From Spiroplasma endosymbiont of Labia minor (lineage in GTDB: Bacteria; Bacillota_I; Bacilli_A; Mycoplasmatales; Mycoplasmataceae), in NCBI RefSeq assembly GCF_964019845.1, contig NZ_OZ026465.1, positions 310,001-374,000 of the forward strand: a DNA stretch of 64,000 nt. The letters run 5' to 3'. This document shows positions 42,082 to 53,557 of this stretch, piece by piece; the first letter of the stretch is position 1; each line of letters opens with the position of its first letter. The position numbers and the translations under genes were made by a program. Below the pieces are notes generated by a model. The model was not told where the DNA came from and ran no database searches. It saw only the letters and a list, made by a program, of their open reading frames with translations.

Positions 42082-42580
42082 TGAATTAAATTTAATTAAA
42101 ATAGGTAAATTAGTTTCAACATTTGGAATTAAAGGACAAATAAAATTTAAATTAAATAGTGATTTACAATTAATTAATAATTTAGTTGGAAATACATTAT
42201 TTTTGGCTAAAGATGAAAATGAGATCATTCCAGTTGTAGTTAAAAATGAAAAAGAACAAGGTAATTTAATAGTCTTAAATTTTGATAATTTTAATAATAT
42301 AAATGATATTGAAAAATTTATAAATTCAGCTGTTTATGTTAAAAAAGATACTTCATTAGTTGAAGAAATAGGCAAAAATTATATTGATTATGAAGTAATT
42401 TATAATCGACAAATATTAGGAAAAGTAACTGGTTTTTTAGATAATGGTCATTATATTACAGTTCAAATTTTTATTAAAGAAAAACAATTGTATATTCCAA
42501 TTGTGGATGAATATGTTAAAAGTATTAACAATGAACAACATCTAATAAATGCCATAAATTTGGATAGATTAATGTTTTAA
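42071..42580 (+). CDS. rimM: Ribosome maturation factor RimM
   Basis: 169 aa from ATG 42071 (ATG 42062 adds three residues). RimM helps 30S head assembly with S19. N-terminal [18 protein letters not shown] and the PRC-barrel end [14 protein letters not shown] and YIPIVDEYV are recognisable but diverged. It overlaps both neighbours (TAATG with trmD). Confidence 0.88.
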   Translation: MNFNELNLIKIGKLVSTFGIKGQIKFKLNSDLQLINNLVGNTLFLAKDENEIIPVVVKNEKEQGNLIVLNFDNFNNINDIEKFINSAVYVKKDTSLVEEIGKNYIDYEVIYNRQILGKVTGFLDNGHYITVQIFIKEKQLYIPIVDEYVKSINNEQHLINAINLDRLMF

Positions 42581-43296
42581 TGAAAATTTCAGTACTTACT
42601 TTATTTCCAAAAATAATTGAGTCATATTTAAATGAATCAATCATGAAAAAGGCTACAGAAAAAACTCAATTAGAATTTGAAATTGTAGATATTAGATTAT
42701 ATTCACCGTACAGACATAATCAAGTAGATGAATATCAGTTTGGTGGGGGTAAAGGAATGGTTTTAATGCCAGAGCCTATAATTCTTGCATTAGAATCTAT
42801 AAAAACAGATAAGTCAATTGTCTGTATGACAACTCCGCAAGGTAAGGTATGAACACAAACAAAAGCAAAAATATTTGCCAATAAATATGAACATATAATT
42901 TTATTGTGTGGTCACTACGAAGGTTTTGATGAAAGAATAAGAAAATATGTTGATGTTGAATTATCAATTGGAGATTTTGTGCTTACTGGTGGTGAATTAG
43001 CTTCACTTGTTATCGTAGATTCAATTGTTAGATTATTACCGGGAGTAATAGCTGTTGATTCTCATATGCAAGAATCTTTTGAAAATAATTTGCTTGATTA
43101 TCCAGTCTATACAAAACCAATTGATTTTAGAGGAGATTTGGTTCCAGAAGTTCTATTATCTGGACACCATGCAAATATTCTAAAATTTAGAGAAGAACAA
43201 GCATTAATTAATACTATAAAAAAAAGACCTGATTTAATTAATGAGGTAACTTTAACAGAAAGTCAATTAAAATTATTAAAACAAATCAAAAAATAA
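42580..43296 (+). CDS. trmD: tRNA (guanine37-N1)-methyltransferase TrmD
   Basis: 238 aa. Trefoil-knot SPOUT enzyme that protects reading frame. [19 protein letters not shown] start, [28 protein letters not shown] and the knot [17 protein letters not shown] followed by LLPGV, then [12 protein letters not shown](Trp) near codon 91. Confidence 0.96.
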
Positions 43297-43315
43297 TTAG
43301 AAAGGAACGAAAAAT

Positions 43316-43780
43316 ATGAATACATTAACAAAAAATACTGCAGAATTATTAGCAGATCAATTACGTGATGATTTACCAAGATTTGATTCTGGAGATACAA
43401 TAAGAGTGAATGTTAAAATTCAAGAGGGTACAAAATTTAGAATTCAAGCATTTGAAGGATTGGTAATTAAAACTCAAGGTTCAGGAATTTCATATTCTGT
43501 AATTGTTAGAAAAATTTCTAATGGTGTTGGCGTTGAAAGAACATTCCCATTACATTCTCCAATTGTAGATTCAGTTGAAGTAATAAAACGTGGACGTGTA
43601 CGTAGAGCAAGAATTTATTACATTAGAAAATTATCTGGTAAAGCAGCTCGTATTAAAGAAATTTTACCAACTAAAAATTCTAAGAAAAATACCGATGCAA
43701 CAGAAAGTAATACTAAAAAAATTAATGTTGTTGCACCAAAAACTAAAAATAATACAAAAGCAGCTCAAATAGAAGATTAA
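43316..43780 (+). CDS. rplS: 50S ribosomal protein L19
   Basis: 154 aa. [60 protein letters not shown] are L19 signatures. The core ends near residue 117; the remaining 37 residues are a Lys/Asn/Thr-rich extension. GAAAGGAACG before the ATG. Confidence 0.96.
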   Translation: MNTLTKNTAELLADQLRDDLPRFDSGDTIRVNVKIQEGTKFRIQAFEGLVIKTQGSGISYSVIVRKISNGVGVERTFPLHSPIVDSVEVIKRGRVRRARIYYIRKLSGKAARIKEILPTKNSKKNTDATESNTKKINVVAPKTKNNTKAAQIED

Positions 43781-43860
43781 AAACCATTATTTGTTTTTTA
43801 TTTCTAAAATAAATAATTTAAACTAAAAATGATAAAGTAGTAATTTAATGTTGAAATTAT

Positions 43861-43888
43861 AAATGCCTATTTTAATGGGCATTTTTAT
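43861..43888 (+). terminator. Terminator of the rpsP-rplS operon
   Basis: AAATGCCTATT pairs with AATGGGCATTT, then TTATTT. Confidence 0.85.
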
Positions 43889-43983
43889 TTTAATTGAAGT
43901 GTAATTTTATATGATTTTCATCTATTTAGTTGTTTTATTTAAATTAGATTGAATGATAAAATATCCAAGGAGGAAAATTTAAA

Positions 43984-44907
43984 ATGGAAATTTCAAAATC
44001 ACAATTCAATTGATTTCCAGGCCATATGAACAAGGCATTAAAAGAAATTGAAAAACAATTACCAATTGTTGATTTAGTTATTCAAGTTGTAGATTCAAGA
44101 GCGCCATTTTCAACACAAAATACTATTTTGCAAAAATTATTGTATAAAAAACCTATGTTATTTATTTTTACAAAAACAGATTTGTCCGATATAGAAGTGA
44201 CAAAAAAATGAATCATTTTTTTAAATTCACTTGGTCATACTGTTTTTAAAGTTGATAACAGTGGGAAATCACTATACACTGAGTTTAAAAATTTTGTCTA
44301 TAAATTATTATCAAAAAATTTCGAATTACAAAAAAAACGTGGTATAGAAATTCCTCAATTGAATGCTTTAATTTGCGGAGTTCCAAACGTTGGCAAATCA
44401 ACTTTTTTAAATCGGATATCAAAATTTAAAAGAGTTAAAGTTGCAAATACACCAGGTGTAACACGAGGTTTACAAAGAATTAGAATAGATGACAATATAG
44501 TTTTGATTGATTCACCCGGAATATTACCCGCAAGAATTGATACACAAGCTCAGGGATTTATTTTAATAGCATGTAATGCAATTAAAATTCAACCGCAAAT
44601 AACAGAAGATTTTGTTTTATCTGCCTTACATTATTTTTTAAATAATTATCCAAAATTGATAGAGTTAAATTACAAAATTAGTTTAGAAAATATTGAATCT
44701 TTAGAATATGATTCATTAGAAGTAAATGTTCTTTCAAAAATTGCAAAACAATTTAATTTTGTTTACTCAAATACACTAAATTTTGAAAAAACAATTGATA
44801 AAATTATTGTAGATTTTTCAATGAATAAATTCAAATTAGTATCATTTGAAAAACCAGATAAAATTACGGGAAGCGATCGTGATATACAATGAAATTTAAA
44901 TCCATAA
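43984..44907 (+). CDS. rbgA: Ribosome-biogenesis GTPase RbgA (YlqF)
   Basis: 307 aa. Circularly permuted G domain: DSRAPFS, TKTDL (G4) precede GVPNVGKST (G1) and DSPGIL (G3). FPGHMNKALKEI at the start is the family signature. Needed for late 50S assembly (L16). AAGGAGG before the ATG. Trp from TGA at codons 11, 71 and 303. Its last six codons overlap rnhB. Confidence 0.95.
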
Positions 44908-45521
44908 GGGCAGAATTTGATGCAGATATTCGCAATAAATATAATGTTTCAGTGATTGCGGGTTCTGACGAGGCTGGAAGAGGTTCTCTTGCAGGACCAT
45001 TAGTAGTTGCATCTGTCATTTTGCCAGTAGATTATGATAATGATGAAATTAATGATTCAAAAAAAATTTCAATTAGCAAAAGATTATCATTATTTTTTGA
45101 AATAAAAAAAATTGCCCTAGCATATTGTATTAAAATTTATGATAATTTCTTTGTAGAAGAGCACAATCCAAAATTAACAAGTATAATAGGTATGAAAGAG
45201 TCATTGAATGAATTAAAAGTTTTCCCTCAAATAGCATTAATTGATGGGGAAAAAATAGAATTAGATGAAATTGAATGCGTACAATTAATAAAAGGCGATG
45301 CAAGATCGCAAACGATAGGTGCAGCATCAATTTTAGCTAAAGTTACTCGTGATCAATTAATGGATGAATATGCAATAGTTTATCCAGGTTACTATTTCGA
45401 AAGTAATAAGGGATATGGAACAAAGCTTCATTTAAATGCTATAAAAGAACTTGGAATTTTGCCAATACATAGAAAAACTTATGAGCCAATAAAATCAATG
45501 CTCAAGAAAAGGAAAGACTAA
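44889..45521 (+). CDS. rnhB: Ribonuclease HII
   Basis: 210 aa. Cleaves RNA in RNA/DNA hybrids and single ribonucleotides in DNA. Active-site motif GSDEAGRGSLAGPLVVASV, NDSKKIS, ALIDGEK and KGDARSQTIGAASILAKVTRD contain the DEDD residues. Follows rbgA as in Bacillus, with an 19-bp overlap. Confidence 0.95.
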   Translation: MKFKSIRAEFDADIRNKYNVSVIAGSDEAGRGSLAGPLVVASVILPVDYDNDEINDSKKISISKRLSLFFEIKKIALAYCIKIYDNFFVEEHNPKLTSIIGMKESLNELKVFPQIALIDGEKIELDEIECVQLIKGDARSQTIGAASILAKVTRDQLMDEYAIVYPGYYFESNKGYGTKLHLNAIKELGILPIHRKTYEPIKSMLKKRKD

Positions 45522-45524
45522 CTT

Positions 45525-47207
45525 ATGGATAAATTTGATAGAACAAATGAAATTTACTTGGAATGATTAAATAATGAATATTTAGATGAAAATGATCGTA
45601 ATGAATTAAAAAAATTTTCAGATGAAGAATTATTATCTGCATTTGCAAGTGAATTAGAATTCGGTACAGCAGGTATTAGAGGAATTATGGGCGTAGGGCC
45701 AAGTAAATTTAATCAATACACAATAAAAAAAGTAACTATGGCTTATGCAAGATTGCTTTTAAAAAAATACCCAAATGATATTTTAAGGGGAGTAGTTATT
45801 GGTCATGACAATAGATATAATTCAAAAGAATTTGCAAAATTGGCAGCTGAAGTTTTAACTTCATTTGGAATCAAAGCTTATTTGTTTAAAGATAATGCAA
45901 TGAAACCAACACCAGTTGTTTCATTTGCAACAAAATTTTTAAATTGTATTGGTGGTGTTGTTATTACAGCATCACATAATCCTGCACAATATAATGGTTA
46001 TAAAATTTATGATGAATTTGGTTGCCAATTATTGACAAATGATACAGATAAAATTGCAAAAAATATGCAATCAATTAGCGATATTATTTCTTGAACTTAT
46101 AAACCTATTGATGATTTATTAACATTTGTACCAACAGAGGTTATTAAAGCATACACTAGAATGATTGAAGATTTACAATTTTATGCAGATGAAAATAAAA
46201 CCAATTTTAAAATTATCTATTCAAACATTCATGGAACTGGTATTGAATTTGTACCAAAAATTTTACAAAATAATGGTTTTGAAGTAATTACAGTTAAGGA
46301 ACATTTAGATGAAGATCCATCATTTAAAGATGTTGATAATCCAAATCCAGAATTTGAATCAGCCTGAAAAATTCCTTTTCAATATGCAAAAACTTATGAT
46401 GCAGATTTAATTATTTTGACAGATCCAGATGCAGATAGATTAGCAATTGCAATTAAACATAATGATGAATATATTAGATTAACAGGCAATGAAACAGGGA
46501 CATTATTAATAGATTGAAAATTATCAAAGCAAAAAGAATTCAATAAATTACCACAAAATCCAGCACTTTATTCATCTTTTGTAACATCAGATTTGGGAGA
46601 TAGAATTGCAAAAGAAAAATTTGACGCAACTATAGTTAAAACATTGACAGGTTTTAAATGAATGGGTGCTGAAATTGCAAAAGAAAAAGAACGAAATTTG
46701 AATTTTGTTTTTGCATACGAAGAATCTATCGGTTATGTTTTAGACGATTCAACACGAGACAAAGATGGTATTCAAGCAGCAATAGTAGCAGCTGAGATGA
46801 CATGATATTATCTAAAAAATGAAAATAAAAATTTGATACAAAAATTAGATAATATTTATGCTGAATTTGATTATTACTATACAGATACAATTAATTTAAA
46901 TTTTGCCCCAGAAGAAATTAAATCAAAAGTAGAACCAATAATGAAAAAATTGAGAACTCGAAATATTGATCAAATTGCAAAACATAACGTTATAAATGTA
47001 GAAGATTATGCAGATGGATTATATAACATGCCAGGACAAAATTTATTGAAATTTTATTTGGATAATAAATCATGATTTGCGATTAGACCATCTGGAACAG
47101 AGCCGAAAATCAAAATATATTTTGTAATCGTGGAAAATTCTATAAAAAACGCAAAAGAATTATTTAAAAAAATTAAGTCAGAACTTATGAACTTAATAAA
47201 TATTTAA
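45525..47207 (+). CDS. Phosphoglucomutase/phosphomannomutase
   Basis: 560 aa. Catalytic phosphoserine loop TASHNPAQYNGYKIY, metal loop TDPDADRLAIA, sugar-specificity loop YEESIGYVL and phosphate-binding RPSGTEPKIKIY are all present. Interconverts hexose-1- and hexose-6-phosphates; in mollicutes it is often also a phosphopentomutase for nucleoside salvage. Eight or so TGA(Trp) codons. Three bases after rnhB. Confidence 0.94.
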
Positions 47208-47261
47208 AAAAAATAATTTTAATAGTCATTTTTTTACGTATCTAGTTGGAGGCAATAAAAA

Positions 47262-47570
47262 ATGAATCATGTATCAATTATAGGTCAAATAGATGGCCAA
47301 CCAACTTTAGTATACGAATCACCAAATGGTGGTGAAAAAAAATTATATCGTATTACATTAAAAACTGAAAAATTTAATCCAAAATCACCGGATCGAAATG
47401 GCTTTGATTTTATAAATGTGAAAATATGAAATTCATTAATTCAGGACGTTGAAACATTTCAAGACGGAGTGATTGTAGCACTTGAAGGTAGAATTCAATC
47501 ATTTGGTGATGGTCAACATAATCAAATGCTAAATGAAGTTTTGGCAAATCGCTTTAATTATTTATATTAG
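47262..47570 (+). CDS. Short SSB-like OB-fold protein
   Basis: 102 aa. MNHVSIIGQIDGQPTLVYES, YRITLKTEK, DFINVKIWNSL and GVIVALEGRIQSF follow the SSB OB-fold pattern. There is no Gly-rich linker or acidic DDDIPF-like tip; it ends FNYLY. It could be a second SSB or PriB-like protein devoted to the DprA-like neighbour. GTTGGAGG precedes the ATG. Confidence 0.75.
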
Positions 47571-47571
47571 T

Positions 47572-48291
47572 ATGAATTTAGTTTTATTGTATTTTGCAGT
47601 TAAATATCATGGGGAATGAAAATCAATTTATGATGCGTTAATTAAAAAAGAACAAATTAGCCCAGGAGATTTATATGATTTAGAAAAATCATTGCAGTGT
47701 AAGTATACTACAATATTAAATAACGATTATCCAGAAGAACTAAAAAGTGTAGATCATCCACCTTTTGTTATATTTTATGTGGGAAATTTAAATCTAATAA
47801 GTCATAATCAAAACAAACTTATATTTATCAGTAATAGTAATAGAATTTATACTGATAATTATTTAATTAAATTATATAATGATTTAAATTCAGCAAATTT
47901 TATTCCAGTTATTTCTACAAATTTAAATATTGATGTTGAAAAAAATTTTGAGCATAAAATGTTTATCTGTGAAAAACCTATTTTAAATTATTTATATAAA
48001 GAGAGTATTAAAAAATCACTTTATTTATCGTTAATTTATAATAAAAATACAAAAAAAGATAATTTTCTGGAATGTCAAATAAATTTAATGCATGGTTTGT
48101 TAAAAAGAGTTTTAATCCTACCATCTGAAAATGAATCGCTAATACATAGAAAAATTGAATGTTTATCAAATAGAGGCAGCGAATTAATGGCTATTCCAGA
48201 TAATGCAAATAATAATTCAATGTCAAATTTGTGAATAAAAAATGGTGCAAAATTGGTAGATAGAGCATCAGATATTATAAATAGAATGTAA
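47572..48291 (+). CDS. Highly diverged DprA-like protein
   Basis: 239 aa, 1 nt after the SSB-like gene. DYPEELKSVDHPPFVIFYVGN matches the start of the DprA Rossmann domain (YP..L..i.D.P..L...G). The later RVLILPSE and SRGSELM-type segment (LSNRGSELMAI) corresponds to the end of the fold. The GSR, GGA and GN signature residues are absent. DprA loads RecA on incoming ssDNA; whether this version still can is doubtful. SSB+DprA pairing supports the call. Confidence 0.65.
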
Positions 48292-48359
48292 ACAATAAAT
48301 ATTTGCATTTTTTTTGCATAAATTGCAATAAAATGATTAACTTTCACAAAAATATATAA

Positions 48360-48384
48360 ATTTATGCAAAAAAAATGCATAAAT
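48360..48384. promoter_or_regulatory. Inverted repeat (TTTATGCA/TGCATAAA) upstream of the AAA15 promoter
   Basis: TTTATGCA and TGCATAAA surround seven A, directly before the -35 box. Further partial copies (TTTTTGCATAAATTGCAA) lie at about 48305-48330. Placement suggests an operator. Confidence 0.5.
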
Positions 48385-48386
48385 TG

Positions 48387-48414
48387 TTGACATATAAATA
48401 AAAGCATGTATAAT
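48387..48414 (+). promoter_or_regulatory. Near-consensus sigma-70 promoter
   Basis: TTGACA (48387-48392) and TATAAT (48409-48414), both perfect hexamers, 16-bp spacer, 23 nt before the ATG of the AAA15 gene. Few other promoters in the window match this well. Confidence 0.85.
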
Positions 48415-48436
48415 TTTTATTGGGGGTGGGGTAGTT

Positions 48437-49753
48437 ATGTTAGTAAATTTTAAAGTTAAAAATTTTATGGCTTTTAGTGATTGGGAAGATATAAGTTTTC
48501 TCGCCAATAATAGAGTAAAAGATCATGAAAAATCACTCATAAGTATAAATAATTTAAATCTATTACCTGTAAAAGGTATTGCTGGTATGAACGGCGCTGG
48601 TAAATCTTCATTAATTCGTGCAATTTTTTGTTATTATACTTTGCAAAAATTTGGGAGTTTAGCGCTATTCAATGATACATCAATGAATGTAATTAATTAT
48701 TTTATGGGAGAACATGAGGATTCTCAGAATTGATGAGAAGGAAGTAATATGTTGTTTACTTCAAATATGTTTAATGATGCAGCAAAAAATATTTTATTTG
48801 AAGTAACTTTTGCGATTGAGGATTTCTTCTTTGTTCATTTTTTAGAACTAGATGCAGATTTAAATATAATTAATGAAAAAATAACAATTAAAAAAGATAT
48901 TAAAGATGATGGTAATTGATTGACTTCATTATTATCAAATAAAGGAACTATTTTCATGTTCTTAAAAAAAATTTCAACTACAAATATTGAAAATTTTATA
49001 AGTAAAAGTGTGGATATTTTCAAAGTTTCTTCAGTAAAAGTGTATGAAAAAATACCTGCAATTTGCAAATTTTTAGACAATTTTATTGAACAAAAAATGG
49101 TATTTGGACAAATAATGAATTCTCCAAATCATTTTGATAGAGCTAAAGCTCAGTTAAAAAAATATTTTTCAAATTCGGAAATGGAAAAATTAATAACGAT
49201 GATAGCCAAAACAGCTGATAGCAAAATTTTAAGTGCTCATAAAAATTTGACGCCATCTTTTCGTGGCAAAGATAATTATGAAATTACATTAAAATTAAAT
49301 AATGGTGAAAAAACTATTGCTTATAAAGATTTATCGGTCGGTACAAAAAAATTTGTAAAAATTGTAATGTTTGCAATTTATACAGTTTTAGAGGGGGGCT
49401 TATTTATAGGCGATGAGTTAGACATGAATTTACATCCATCGCTTTCTAAATTTATAATTGATTTGTTTATGAATTCTGAAATTAATAAAAAGTACGGTCA
49501 ATTCTTGTTTACATCGCATGTTCCTTATTCATTTGATGAGTTGAGAATAGATCAAATTGCCTTGCTTTATAATGATGATTTGAAAAAAAATAAATTAAGA
49601 GAATTATTAGAATTAAAAAAAGATCTTGATGTCAATTTGAGATCGTCAATAGTATTTTCAAAAAATTATTTATCAGAAGTTTTAGGTGAACACCCAAAAA
49701 CAGCGGATTTATCTGCAATTCAAGAAGTTTTAAAAAACATAGAAAGAAGATAA
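48437..49753 (+). CDS. AAA15 / OLD-like ABC-type ATPase (candidate defence protein)
   Basis: 438 aa. VNFKVKNFMAFSDWEDISF is the start typical of COG1106/AAA15 proteins. Walker A GMNGAGKSS (50-58), an ABC signature LSVGT (299-303), Walker B LFIGDE (322-327) and TSH (359-361) build an SMC/ABC-like head with a coiled middle. Relatives act in RloC, PARIS (AriA) and other anti-phage systems, usually with an effector partner. None follows here except a tiny ORF. GGGGGTGGGGT is a strong ribosome site. Uses TGG and TGA. Confidence 0.8.
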
Positions 49754-49758
49754 CGAGT

Positions 49759-49860
49759 ATGATTAAAATTATTTCTTTGTTTGTTCTTTTTTGGAACATT
49801 ATAAAACAAAATTTTCAATTAAAATTAAAAGAAAATTATAATATAGAAAAAGGTAATTAG
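49759..49860 (+). CDS. Possible 33-aa hydrophobic peptide
   Basis: ATG 49759 follows AGAAGATAACGAG, 5 nt after the AAA15 stop. The peptide has one hydrophobic stretch (IKIISLFVLFW) and a basic tail, ending TAG. The size and hydrophobicity are like small membrane-acting toxins. The frame also covers the ribosome site of the next gene, so it may instead be a leader or chance ORF. Confidence 0.3.
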   Translation: MIKIISLFVLFWNIIKQNFQLKLKENYNIEKGN

Positions 49861-49861
49861 T

Positions 49862-51982
49862 GTGAAACGAAATACAAAAAAAGAAGCCAATAATTCTGTA
49901 GAGTTAAATAACGCAGAAGATTTATTGGCAAAAAATAGAAAAGATTTGACTCCTTTTGAAAAGGAACAGTTAAAATTATTTCTAAAAGCAAATAAAAAAG
50001 GTTTTTTTGGTTTAGTTTGAGATTATATCAAAATTCACTGATTAATGTCTTTGTTGATTTTGCTTGTTACAGCAATTTCTGCTTTTGCAACAGTTGTAGG
50101 CCCTAAAATAACAGAAAGATTAATGGGAACTTTAATGGCTGCGCAAATGGAGCACGAATTTTCAAATTCATTAATTCAAATTTTATTGGATAATGACGTG
50201 AATGCACCCGCATTCACGGGTGGTAATTTTGGCGAATGAATTAATGCTGTTCAAGATGCTGTAAATGCTCAGCAACCAGGATTAAATTTAAATATTAATA
50301 ATATGTATAATGAGGCATTGCATAATGGATATTCATTTGTAAATTTCGATGCAAACAGTAATAATTATTTTGCATATTTATTTAATATGCATTTAAATTG
50401 AACAGGTTGAATTTATGTTCAATTATGTATGTTTGGTTTAATAGCAATTTGTACATTTGTATCAAATTATTTTGCAGGAATGTTAGGTAGAAGAATGGAA
50501 ATTGATCTACGTAATAAAACCTTAGAAAGATTAGTAAAACAAGATATAAGTTATTATTCAGATAAAAAAATTGGTGAAATATTAACAAAAATTGTGTCTG
50601 ATACTCAAATAATTGGAGAGCAAGCATCGCAAGTTCCAATAGCAGTTGTGTCTGCGTTCTTGACCTTCTTTGGTTCATTAGGTGTAATGGCTACAATTAA
50701 CGGTAAATTAACAATTGTTGTAGTTGTTGCCATGGTTCTTTTGTTGGCGATAATGATGTCTATGTTTATGATTGTTCGTAGAGTTATGTTTAAAGTGCGT
50801 AAATCAATTACAAGCATTAATGGTGATGTTACAGACAGAATAAACACTGTAAGACTTATCAAAGCCTCTGGAACAGAAGAATATGAAACAAATCGTTTTA
50901 AAGAAGAACATAAAGACTATTATAAAAAATCAAAAACTTTAATTTCAATGCAATCAATTATAATTACAGTAATGGTAGCTGGAATATCATCTATTCAAGT
51001 TGTGATTATTATTGCTGGTGCAATAATGTATCATGATGATATTGCAACTTTATCTGTTGTATTAACTTCATTTATTTCTGGTGTTGGAACAATGATATCG
51101 CCAATTATGCAAATGGTGCGTATTATTAGTGGACTTGTTCAAGCATCAACAGCATCTCAACGTGTCTTCACAATTATGAATTCTAAATCTAGATTAGACC
51201 CACATTATGCTGAAAATGACGGAATTATGATTGATAATATTAGTGGTGATATTATCTTTAAAGATATTACTTTTGCATATCCTGAAAAACCAGAGCAATT
51301 AATTTTACCAAAATTCAATTTTACATTTGAAAATGGTAAATCATATGCATTTGTGGGTGAAACAGGAGTTGGTAAATCAACTATTTCAAAATTATTATTA
51401 CGTTTTTACGACCCTACAACAGGTGAAGTATTAATAAATAACAAAATTGATCTAAAAGATATTCATTTATCATCATATTTGGATAAAGTAGGATATGTTG
51501 AACAGGAACCACAAATTTTATTTGGTAATGTTTATGATAATATTCGTTATGCACGCTTTGATGCATCAGATGAAGAAGTAATGGAAGCTGCAAAAAAAGC
51601 AGAATTACATGAATTGATTCAATCATGGCCTCAAGGTTACGATACAATACTTGGTGAAAGAGGATTTATGTTGTCTGGTGGTCAAAAACAACGTCTTGTT
51701 ATTGCCAGAATGTTTTTAAAAAATCCACAATTGTTAATTTTAGATGAAGCCACTTCCGCTTTAGATAATATTGTTGAAAAAGAAATTCAAGGTAATTTAG
51801 AAGAACTGATGAAAGGGCGAACAACAATTTCGATTGCGCACCGTTTATCAACAATAAAAAATTCAGATCAAATTATTGTATTAGCTAAAGGTGTTGGTGT
51901 TGCCCAAGTTGGAACTTTTAATGAATTGAGAAAAGTTTCTGGCCATTTTAAAGATCTTTATGAAGCTGGATTAATGGATTAA
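49862..51982 (+). CDS. ABC exporter (membrane and ATPase domains fused)
   Basis: 706 aa, GTG start with AAAAGGTAATTA. A charged N-terminus of about 60 aa, six spans with an unusually long outward loop between spans 1 and 2 (about 85-180), then the ATPase: GETGVGKST, YVEQEPQILFG (Q-loop and D-loop region), LSGGQKQR, LLILDEATSALD and SIAHRLST. Family of lipid, drug or peptide exporters. Substrate unknown. Confidence 0.92.
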
Positions 51983-52008
51983 AAAAGTCGTGAGACTTTT
52001 TTTATTTT
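51981..52008 (+). terminator. Terminator after the ABC exporter
   Basis: AAAAAAGTC-GTGA-GACTTTTTTT, overlapping the stop codon. Confidence 0.9.
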
Positions 52009-52076
52009 TTCCAATTTCGCTTTATTTTAAAATAATTTTTAAGGTAGAATTATTTTTGAAATAAGAGGGATTTATA

Positions 52077-53462
52077 ATGGAAATAAATTGAAATGTATTA
52101 AATGACATTAACGGAATAAATAAGACCGAATATTTAGGTTATCACCAAAATAATTTAGTTCAACCAGTAAAATATTTATTCAATTTAAAAGGAGAGAAAG
52201 TTGATCATTCAACAAGCCTAACTTTCATTGTTTTTGATAAAACTGTATTTTATGCAACTGGTGGTGCCCAACCATTTGATACAGGATACTTAATTAAAGA
52301 TAATAAAAATTATGAAGTGTTAGATGTTGAAAAAAAATTTATTAAAAACGTTTATGTACATTTAGTAGATTTCAAAAATGAAGAAATAAAAATTGGTGAT
52401 GTGGTTACACAAAAATATGATGAAAAAAGAAGACACAATCATTCAATACATCATACAGCTTCACATATGTTGTACACTATGTCTGTTAAAAAAATCTTAA
52501 ATTTAGAAGAAATATCACAAGGTTTAGATGAAGAAAAAACCTGATCACAATTTACAGGTGACAATGTTACTTGAGATAAAATTCAAGAAATTGTTGATGA
52601 AGTAAATAAAGATGTTGAGAAAAATATTATTCAAAATGAAATGTTTATGTCAAAAGAAGAAGCATTTAATAATGGTTACATTGCTTATGATAAATTTATA
52701 GATAGATATGATAACATTGTGAGAGCAGTTGAATTTAAAGATTCCACGACAGATTTATGCGGAGGAACACATGTACAATCAACAGGTGAAATAAAACATT
52801 TGTATTTGGTTGATGTTGAATCTGCAAAAAAAGGTTTTTTAGTTACGGTATCTGCTTTTCAAAATACAATAAATAAACATTTTATAATTAAAATTAAAAA
52901 TATCTTAAATCAAATTAAAGATATTAAAGCAAAAATTTTGAAATTGAATAATTCGTATTCTCTTGATATTCCATACGATGTTGAATTATCGCAAGCAAAT
53001 AGAAATTATTTTGAATATTTAAATAATTTATTGATTAAAATTCAAGGAGATTTCAAAATAGAAAATAAACTTGCACAAATTAAACAACAAGAACAATTAG
53101 AAAAATTAACTTTTAATTCTGATGTTAAAAAAATAAATGAAATCAATGTATCAATCAATAATTTTTCAAATCAATTAATAGACAATAAAATTTTAATGCC
53201 AAAGACCTTAAAATCTATTCAAGTTAAAAAAGCAAGTATAGAATTGTATTTTAATAATATTGATAATACAAATATTCTACTTTTGGTATCTGCTGATTTA
53301 AAAAACAAATTAAATTTAAATAAATTTTTGGATATTTTAAAAAAATATAATGTAAATTATGTTGGTGGCGGTTCTAATTTAATTTGTCAATTATCAATTA
53401 ATAAAATAGATAAAAATAATTTTGAAAATATATTTTTTGAGTGACTAAAAAATATTTACTAA
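52077..53462 (+). CDS. Free-standing alanyl-tRNA editing protein (AlaX-L type)
   Basis: 461 aa. Lacks a synthetase core but has the AlaRS editing domain: FYATGGAQPFDTG, zinc motif HTASH (His126, His130) and CGGTH (Cys228, His232). The second half is coiled coil and ends in a C-Ala/DHHA1-like VGGGSNLICQ. Such proteins hydrolyse mischarged Ser- or Gly-tRNA(Ala). TGA(Trp) supports the frame at codons 5, 156 and 456. ATAAGAGGGAT before the ATG. Confidence 0.88.
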
Positions 53463-53484
53463 TTTAATAATTTTTTTAAAACTA

Positions 53485-53533
53485 AATATAAACAAAAAAC
53501 TTTTTTATTTCTAAAAAAGCTTTTTGTTTATAT
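53485..53533. terminator. Bidirectional terminator between alaX and the secreted-protein gene
   Basis: TATAAACAAAAAAC pairs with GCTTTTTGTTTATA (one mismatch); an inner CTTTTTTATTTCTAAAAAAG stem adds to it. Confidence 0.85.
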
Positions 53534-53557
53534 GGTTTAAAATTTTATAAAGAAACT

